A DNA stretch of 48,404 nucleotides from Chlamydiales bacterium. GTDB taxonomy: Bacteria > Chlamydiota > Chlamydiia > Chlamydiales > JACRBE01. Below, piece after piece: positions 43,545 through 48,404 of this stretch (position 1 is its first letter; each line of letters begins with the position of its first letter). The stretch covers positions 1 through 48,404 of the forward strand of contig JACRBE010000057.1 in assembly GCA_016213235.1 (NCBI GenBank), written 5' to 3'. Under the pieces are notes generated by a model that saw nothing but the letters and a program-made list of their open reading frames with translations, was not told the origin of the DNA and did not search any database. Position numbers and translations under genes: made by a program.

Positions 43545-45026
43545 TTAGACTCTAAATGATTCTATTGGAATATCTTCCATTCTTTTATGACAGGTTAGTA
43601 TTCTTTCCAAATCAGATCGTGCTCTTGTTAAATCTTCGGTTGCAATCAACTCATCTATAATCACTTGAAAAAATCTATTTGTATTGCTTCCAAAAAAGGA
43701 TAGTGCATTATCTTGCATAATTTTAAATGCTTCCCTAGCCGAGACGACCAGTGCATATATATCAGAGTCCTTACCCGGGTACCTTCTTATATAATAAAGA
43801 GGAGATATGTGATCGACAGTCCCTCGTATTGTTTTTTTATCAAATGCTAGCAAAAATGCTAAAAATTTCTCTTGTGAATTTGCGCATAATGATATGGCAT
43901 CACCCCCCTCATTCACCGCTGCTTGTATTGCTAAAAACCTCGCTTCTGTTATCAGACTCTGCTGCAATAGTTTGTTTTTATACGATACTGTAGCAGGATA
44001 CCAGCTCTCTGCTTCCGACTGAATATCGCTTAACTCCAGTAGTAAAGAGAGGAACCACTCGTTTGTTTTTAGATCCTCTAAGATGGCTGCTATACCATAT
44101 CTTTCTTCTAAATCTATTTTCACCCTAGAAGTTTTTTCCTTTGCCTCAAGAATTTTTATACACCCTCCAAAATCTGCCAAACGCCCCACCCATCCGCTTG
44201 CTGTGCGTTTTATCGATATATTTTCCGGTTTTATATCAGCATGAACCTCATCGTTGGAAAATATCTGCTCTAAAGTAGCGCAGACATTAATAAGAGAACT
44301 AAGGACTATCTCCGGCAAAGAAAACTTCTCTGCCATGCTTAAACGGTTTACAATCGTCATCAAGTTTCCATCACATCTATTTTGAAAAAAGAAAGCCCTA
44401 TCACCAGCAGTATAAGCACCACAATATGGATCTACTCCATGATCTTGATATCTCAGAAGAGTTCTCCCCTCTTTTTCTATCATCTCTGTTAGCTCTCTTC
44501 TTCTTTCCGGCGCCTCTATATTTGGCACATGAGCAACTAACTGGGAGCATCCACTAGTGAAGACCTGTACCACCGGATATACAGACTTGGTGACCCCTGA
44601 ATCTAATATGATATTAGGAACTACATATACTTTGCCATCTGCTTTAAGAATATCACATGGTGATTGCACCGTCCAGGGACGCGCACAACACCAGGAAGAG
44701 TCACATCGCACCCTCGTTCCTCTAGGGATAAATGCATCATGTGCAGCGCTAGCAAGGAGTAGATTCGAGACAGTAGCTATCTGACTCACTGTAGCATCTG
44801 ACATTTCATCATCATGCAAAGAAGTCCCTTCCACCGATTTTTTGATCGCTTGCACTACTCGATATTGAAAATCATTTTGATGATAAGTAGACACTCCAAG
44901 CCAAATAAGCCCCACAGGGAAAACAATGGTAGCAAGAGTTACAGAAACAACATCACAACAAGAAAAGGGTGTCGGAGTGAGTTGATCAACAACAGCTATG
45001 GGGCCCCGCCGAGCTACAACATCCAT
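43545..45026 (-). CDS. Membrane-anchored protein-kinase-like protein, possible effector
   Basis: 493 residues from the ATG at 45026; a TTG at 45050 could add eight residues, and neither start has a good ribosome binding site. One hydrophobic segment (about 25-46, VSVTLATIVFPVGLIWLG) precedes a domain with an intact kinase catalytic loop, VHADIKPENI (Asp264, Lys266, Asn269), and RLADFGG with metal Asp285. The glycine loop and ATP lysine are not clear in the divergent N-terminal lobe. The 200 residues after about 300 are helical and unassigned. It is not Pkn1-like and differs from the gene at 37612. It may be a kinase exposed to host cytosol, as chlamydial Pkn5 is secreted, but this is inference. 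Confidence 0.6.
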   Translation of the reverse strand: MDVVARRGPIAVVDQLTPTPFSCCDVVSVTLATIVFPVGLIWLGVSTYHQNDFQYRVVQAIKKSVEGTSLHDDEMSDATVSQIATVSNLLLASAAHDAFIPRGTRVRCDSSWCCARPWTVQSPCDILKADGKVYVVPNIILDSGVTKSVYPVVQVFTSGCSQLVAHVPNIEAPERRRELTEMIEKEGRTLLRYQDHGVDPYCGAYTAGDRAFFFQNRCDGNLMTIVNRLSMAEKFSLPEIVLSSLINVCATLEQIFSNDEVHADIKPENISIKRTASGWVGRLADFGGCIKILEAKEKTSRVKIDLEERYGIAAILEDLKTNEWFLSLLLELSDIQSEAESWYPATVSYKNKLLQQSLITEARFLAIQAAVNEGGDAISLCANSQEKFLAFLLAFDKKTIRGTVDHISPLYYIRRYPGKDSDIYALVVSAREAFKIMQDNALSFFGSNTNRFFQVIIDELIATEDLTRARSDLERILTCHKRMEDIPIESFRV

Positions 45027-45088
45027 ACGAACCAAGAATTTAATTAACAAGCACGAGTGTATGCGAGGATTCTTTATTAATCAAATCT

Positions 45089-45316
45089 TTAGTTAATGTT
45101 TTCTTTAAGAAAAGTAGATCTAATCTTTAAAAACCAATAGAATCGAAGAGACCAAAGACTGGAAAAACCAATAATAGCGTATACAAAACGAGCGGTCCAA
45201 TTGGTGTTGCCATGGCAAAGCCAAGCTACAATATCAAATTGAAACCAACCCCAAAATCCAGCATTTAAAGCCCCAAATACCGACAGAATTAATGCAAATA
45301 TTGTTATTTTCTTCAT
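45089..45316 (-). CDS. DUF378 small membrane protein
   Basis: 75 residues from the ATG at 45316, which has aaaggag at ideal distance; codons upstream of it are not needed. Two membrane helices, with LNAGFWGWFQFDIVAWL and RFVYAIIGFSSLWSLRFY matching DUF378 (YuzA-like). Function unknown. It is divergent from gatC, as the small membrane gene CT001 is to gatC in Chlamydia, as I recall. Confidence 0.75.
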   Translation of the reverse strand: MKKITIFALILSVFGALNAGFWGWFQFDIVAWLCHGNTNWTARFVYAIIGFSSLWSLRFYWFLKIRSTFLKENIN

Positions 45317-45353
45317 TTCGTCTCCTTTAAGTTTCGTAGTGTTTGAAAAGGCC

Positions 45354-45383
45354 TTGACAATCAAAATTATCGATAGCTAAACT
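45354..45383 (+). promoter_or_regulatory. Candidate promoter of gatCAB
   Basis: TTGACA (45354-45359), 18 bases, TAAACT (45378-45383), about 25 bases before the gatC start region. The -10 hexamer is the same as that of the opp promoter. Confidence 0.5.
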
Positions 45384-45414
45384 AGTAAATCTCGATATTA
45401 CATTGGAGCAAAGA

Positions 45415-45702
45415 TTGGACAAATCAGACATCAAAGACTTATCTAAACTATGTAAAATAAGCATATCTGATGAAGAGGCCTCCTCTTTATTGAAAGATCT
45501 GCAATCCATACTAAACTATATGCAATTGTTAAGTGAAGTTAGCACGGACCTTGTAGCACCATGTTATCAGGTTGTTCCCTTTAAAGAAAATGTTTTTGCT
45601 GATGATGAAGTAGGTGATTTATTAGATGCAACAGAGTATCTAAAAAACGCTCCTGCTCATGTTGGCAATCTAATTAAGACTCCACCTGTTATTAAATTCT
45701 AA
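45415..45702 (+). CDS. gatC: Asp/Glu-tRNA amidotransferase subunit C
   Basis: 95 residues from the TTG at 45415, chosen because ggag lies 6 bases ahead; a TTG at 45403 would overlap that site. IKDLSKLCKISISDEEASSL and DLQSILNYMQLLSEV in the first half and the C-terminal YLKNAPAHVGNLIKTPPVIK are GatC motifs. GatC holds GatA and GatB together in the complex that amidates mischarged Glu-tRNA(Gln) and Asp-tRNA(Asn). First gene of gatCAB; gatA follows 6 bases later. Confidence 0.9.
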   Translation: MDKSDIKDLSKLCKISISDEEASSLLKDLQSILNYMQLLSEVSTDLVAPCYQVVPFKENVFADDEVGDLLDATEYLKNAPAHVGNLIKTPPVIKF

Positions 45703-45708
45703 GGTTTT

Positions 45709-47169
45709 ATGATATATACAAAATCAGCATCCGAACTGAACAAACTATTCCTAGCAGGCTCTTTAACAGCAGAGGAAATTACTCTTCATTTTTTACAAAG
45801 AACTAACAAGTTCAATAAGGAGCTTGGGAGTTTTGTTACTCTCCTTGAGCAAGAATCGATTGAAAAAGCACGATTGCTTGATAAGAGAAGAAAAAAAGGG
45901 GAAAGACTTGGAAAATTCGCCGCCGTCCCTGTTGCGATAAAAGACAACATACACATTAAAGGGGTTAAAACTACCTGCGCTTCAAAGTTTTTAGAAAATT
46001 ATCATGCTTTATTTGATGCAACAGCAATTAATCGGTTAAAAAACGAAGACGCTATCTTTATTGGAAAGACAAACCTGGACGAATTCGCGATGGGATCATC
46101 TACCGAACACTCTGGGTTTTTTCAGACAAAAAACCCTTGGAACCTACGTTGCACCCCAGGTGGTTCTTCTGGAGGATCTGCCGCTGCTGTTTGTGCAAGA
46201 CTGTGTCCTATTGCCTTTGGATCTGACACAGGAGGATCCATTAGACAACCAGCCGCCTTTACAGGAACTGTTGGCTTTAAGCCAACATATGGTAGGGTCT
46301 CCAGATACGGACTTGTTGCATTTGGCTCATCGTTTGATCAAATAGGTCCTATTACAACAACCGTAGAAGATGTGGCTCTTGCCATGGAAGTCATCGGGGG
46401 CAACTGCTCTCACGATGCTACATCGCTACCAGATCCAAATCCTATTTATACAAAAGAACTCTCGCTATCCATTGGTGGAAAAACAGTTGGCATCGACTAT
46501 TCTACTATCCAGCACCTGAGCGGCGATGAAAAAAAACTATTCGAAGATAGCATTGCCGTCCTTAAAAAATTGGGATTGAACATTAAAGAAATCAACTTAC
46601 CATCCCTGAAGTACTCTGTTGCAATGTACTATATACTAGCAACAGCAGAAGCATCTACCAATCTAGCTAGATTCGATGGCATTGGTTTCAGTAAACGCAG
46701 CACAAGAGCTCAAACACTCGATGAAGTGTATGAATTTTCCAAACATGATGGATTTGGTCCAGAAGTTAGAAGAAGAATTCTACTTGGCACTTATGTACTA
46801 TCTGCCGGATATCAGGATGCTTTTTATGTAAAAGCACAAAAAGTAAGAACTCTCATGATCAAAGAATTTGAGCAAGCTTTTCAGCAATGCGACATCATTT
46901 TAATGCCAACGAGTGCATCTACTGCATTTGAGCTCGGTTCGATACAAGATCCTCTCCAAATGTATTTGCAAGACATCTATACTATTAACGCTAATTTAAC
47001 CGGTATGCCGGCAATCAGCGTGCCTTGCGGCTTTGATAGCAAAAAACTTCCCTTTGCTATTCAATTTATTGGACCTCAAAAAGAAGATGCTAGAGTTCTT
47101 CGCTTTGGTTATCATTTTGAACAATACCTCTCTAACCGTGAAACTATTCCCCCTAACTATGTACAATGA
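45709..47169 (+). CDS. gatA: Asp/Glu-tRNA amidotransferase subunit A
   Basis: 486 residues. Amidase subunit that frees ammonia from glutamine. The Ser-cis-Ser-Lys triad is Lys78 (PVAIKDNI), Ser153 (CTPGGSSGGSAAAV) and Ser177 (SDTGGSIRQPA). The rest (TVGFKPTYGRVSRYGLVAFG, PCGFDSKKLPFAIQFIGP) matches GatA. The start ATG follows gatC by 6 bases and gatB follows 6 bases later. Needed where GlnRS or AsnRS is absent. Confidence 0.96.
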   Translation: MIYTKSASELNKLFLAGSLTAEEITLHFLQRTNKFNKELGSFVTLLEQESIEKARLLDKRRKKGERLGKFAAVPVAIKDNIHIKGVKTTCASKFLENYHALFDATAINRLKNEDAIFIGKTNLDEFAMGSSTEHSGFFQTKNPWNLRCTPGGSSGGSAAAVCARLCPIAFGSDTGGSIRQPAAFTGTVGFKPTYGRVSRYGLVAFGSSFDQIGPITTTVEDVALAMEVIGGNCSHDATSLPDPNPIYTKELSLSIGGKTVGIDYSTIQHLSGDEKKLFEDSIAVLKKLGLNIKEINLPSLKYSVAMYYILATAEASTNLARFDGIGFSKRSTRAQTLDEVYEFSKHDGFGPEVRRRILLGTYVLSAGYQDAFYVKAQKVRTLMIKEFEQAFQQCDIILMPTSASTAFELGSIQDPLQMYLQDIYTINANLTGMPAISVPCGFDSKKLPFAIQFIGPQKEDARVLRFGYHFEQYLSNRETIPPNYVQ

Positions 47170-47175
47170 GGCAAT

Positions 47176-48404
47176 ATGACTGATATTTCATACGAAAACT
47201 TTGAGCCTGTAATTGGACTAGAAATTCACGTCCAGTTAAATACAAGAACCAAATTATTTAGCAGAGCTCCCAACTTTTTTGGAGCTGAACCTAACACCAA
47301 TATTGGTATTGTAGATACAGGACAGCCAGGATCGCTTCCCGTCCTGAACCGAGAAGCAGTAAAAAAAGCAGTAATGCTTGGTCTTGCCGTAAATGCAACC
47401 ATTTCACCTCTCAGCAGGTTTGATCGAAAATCTTATTTCTATCCAGATAGCCCCCGTAATTTCCAAATTACACAATTTGCGCAGCCTATTGTTAAAGGCG
47501 GGTCCATTAAGGTAAAAATAGAGGGTAAAGAAAAAGAGTTTTTTATCAGCCACGCGCATTTAGAAGACGATGCCGGTATGCTGAAACATTTTAATCATTT
47601 TGCCGGTGTTGACTATAATAGAGCTGGAGTTGCGCTCATTGAAATTGTATCTAAACCATGCATGCACTCTCCCAAAGAGGCTTCCTTATATGCCCAGGCC
47701 ATTCGAGCCATTATGCTTTATCTTGACGCTTCTGATTGTAACATGGAAGAAGGCTCACTCCGTATTGACGTAAATGTCTCTGTGAGAAAAAAAGGGGAAA
47801 CGACCTTACGCAATAAGATAGAGATTAAGAACATGAACTCCTTTACCAACCTTGAACTTGCTCTTGAATCAGAGATTAAAAGACAAGTTCGCCTTTATGT
47901 GACCCATCCTAATGAAAATTGGGATGTGCTGATTCCAAGTGCAACCTATCGATTTGATATAGAAACAAATCAAACGGTCATGATGAGAAAAAAGGAAAGA
48001 GCAGACGATTATCGCTACTTCCCTGAGCCAGACCTGCCACCTATTCATATATCAGCTGGTTATATTGAAGAAATTCGCAAGAACCTTCCAGAACTTCCGC
48101 TAGAGCGCTTTAATCGTTACGTAGACAAACTACAGCTTGGCGAATATTTTACATCCTTACTGATCAATGACAAACCTCTCTGCGATTTATTTGAAGAAGG
48201 GCTAAAATACACACCTCATGCAAAATCCCTTTGTAATTGGCTTACTGTTGAATTTGCAGGACGCATTAAGGAGACCAACAAAACACTCATCCAGCTTGGT
48301 ATTTCTATTAAGCATGTAGCTGAGCTTGTTAACCTGATCGAAACAAGCGTTATTACCGGTAAGATTGCAAAAATGGTAGCAGATAACATGCTACAGCAAC
48401 CCGG
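47176..48404 (+). CDS. gatB: Asp/Glu-tRNA amidotransferase subunit B, 5' part, cut by window end
   Basis: The frame starts at the ATG at 47176 and is open to the window edge, giving 409 residues of the expected 475-500. ENFEPVIGLEIHVQLNTRTK (from residue 7), GQPGSLPVLNREAVKKA, YFYPDSPRNFQITQF, EDDAGML, ALIEIVSKPCMHSP, VNVSVRKKGE and DYRYFPEPDLPP are GatB signatures, so the kinase-like core that activates Glu-tRNA is complete. The C-terminal YqeY-like domain starts (VTGK-type region IETSVITGKIAKMVADNM) and is cut off. Confidence 0.95.
   Translation, partial: MTDISYENFEPVIGLEIHVQLNTRTKLFSRAPNFFGAEPNTNIGIVDTGQPGSLPVLNREAVKKAVMLGLAVNATISPLSRFDRKSYFYPDSPRNFQITQFAQPIVKGGSIKVKIEGKEKEFFISHAHLEDDAGMLKHFNHFAGVDYNRAGVALIEIVSKPCMHSPKEASLYAQAIRAIMLYLDASDCNMEEGSLRIDVNVSVRKKGETTLRNKIEIKNMNSFTNLELALESEIKRQVRLYVTHPNENWDVLIPSATYRFDIETNQTVMMRKKERADDYRYFPEPDLPPIHISAGYIEEIRKNLPELPLERFNRYVDKLQLGEYFTSLLINDKPLCDLFEEGLKYTPHAKSLCNWLTVEFAGRIKETNKTLIQLGISIKHVAELVNLIETSVITGKIAKMVADNMLQQP

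Noticed and set aside
1..48404. tRNA, rRNA, CRISPR array or IS element
   Set aside because: No cloverleaf with a T-arm consensus, regular repeat-spacer set, transposase or paired terminal repeats was found by eye; tRNAscan-SE and ISfinder would decide.

Overview
The window reads as a piece of the chromosome of an environmental (non-Chlamydiaceae) member of the Chlamydiota. The DNA is AT-rich and gene-dense, and genes on both strands form short operons, several with ATGA overlaps. The best lineage clues are three. First, a kinase joined to an FGE-sulfatase-like domain resembles chlamydial Pkn1. Second, a rodZ/rnhC pair lies near a DUF378 gene divergent from gatCAB, which matches the chlamydial CT001-CT009 neighbourhood as I remember it. 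Third, several proteins look like inclusion-membrane (Inc) proteins or secreted effectors. The genus cannot be settled from sequence alone; Rhabdochlamydia- or Simkania-like organisms are plausible.

Layout. 1-7.8 kb is accessory: the end of a DMT transporter, two orphan HicB-type antitoxins (one frameshifted), ferrochelatase, an outer-membrane-type protein with a lipase-like gene, a YheT hydrolase, a secreted tandem-repeat protein followed by a proline-rich Inc candidate, and a frameshifted GNAT gene. 7.8-13.4 kb carries an NSS transporter, a second Inc candidate closed by a clear terminator, a GadC-like permease, a short MgtE-like protein and a methyltransferase. 13.4-19.4 kb is glmS, a Nudix hydrolase and a 1180-residue AsmA-like envelope protein in one run. 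19.4-23.7 kb is accessory again: a start-less open frame, a DUF1016 nuclease gene carrying a perfect 32-bp palindrome, a secreted prolyl-peptidase-like hydrolase and a large HELIH zinc-protease-like protein resembling NleD (M91) effectors. 23.7-33 kb holds class I aldolase, rimO, oppBCDF without an adjacent oppA, an APC-USP permease and ispH. 33-37.6 kb is a complete kdpFABC potassium pump operon, including a 28-codon kdpF with a TTG start. 37.6-48.4 kb holds the Pkn1-like protein, rodZ, rnhC, two exported proteins, a YIP1 protein, a second kinase-like protein with a membrane anchor, DUF378 and gatCAB, with gatB cut by the window end.

Together the genes fit a host-dependent bacterium. It imports amino acids and peptides through NSS, APC and Opp systems, keeps core tRNA amidation, isoprenoid and amino-sugar pathways, and seems to expose several proteins to the host. 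No tRNA, rRNA, CRISPR array or insertion sequence was seen. The most unusual items are the M91-like metalloprotease, the poly-proline Inc candidate, the kdpFABC operon with twin TTGACAAC boxes, the hairpin burying the ispH ribosome binding site, and the Pkn1-like protein lacking its catalytic aspartate.
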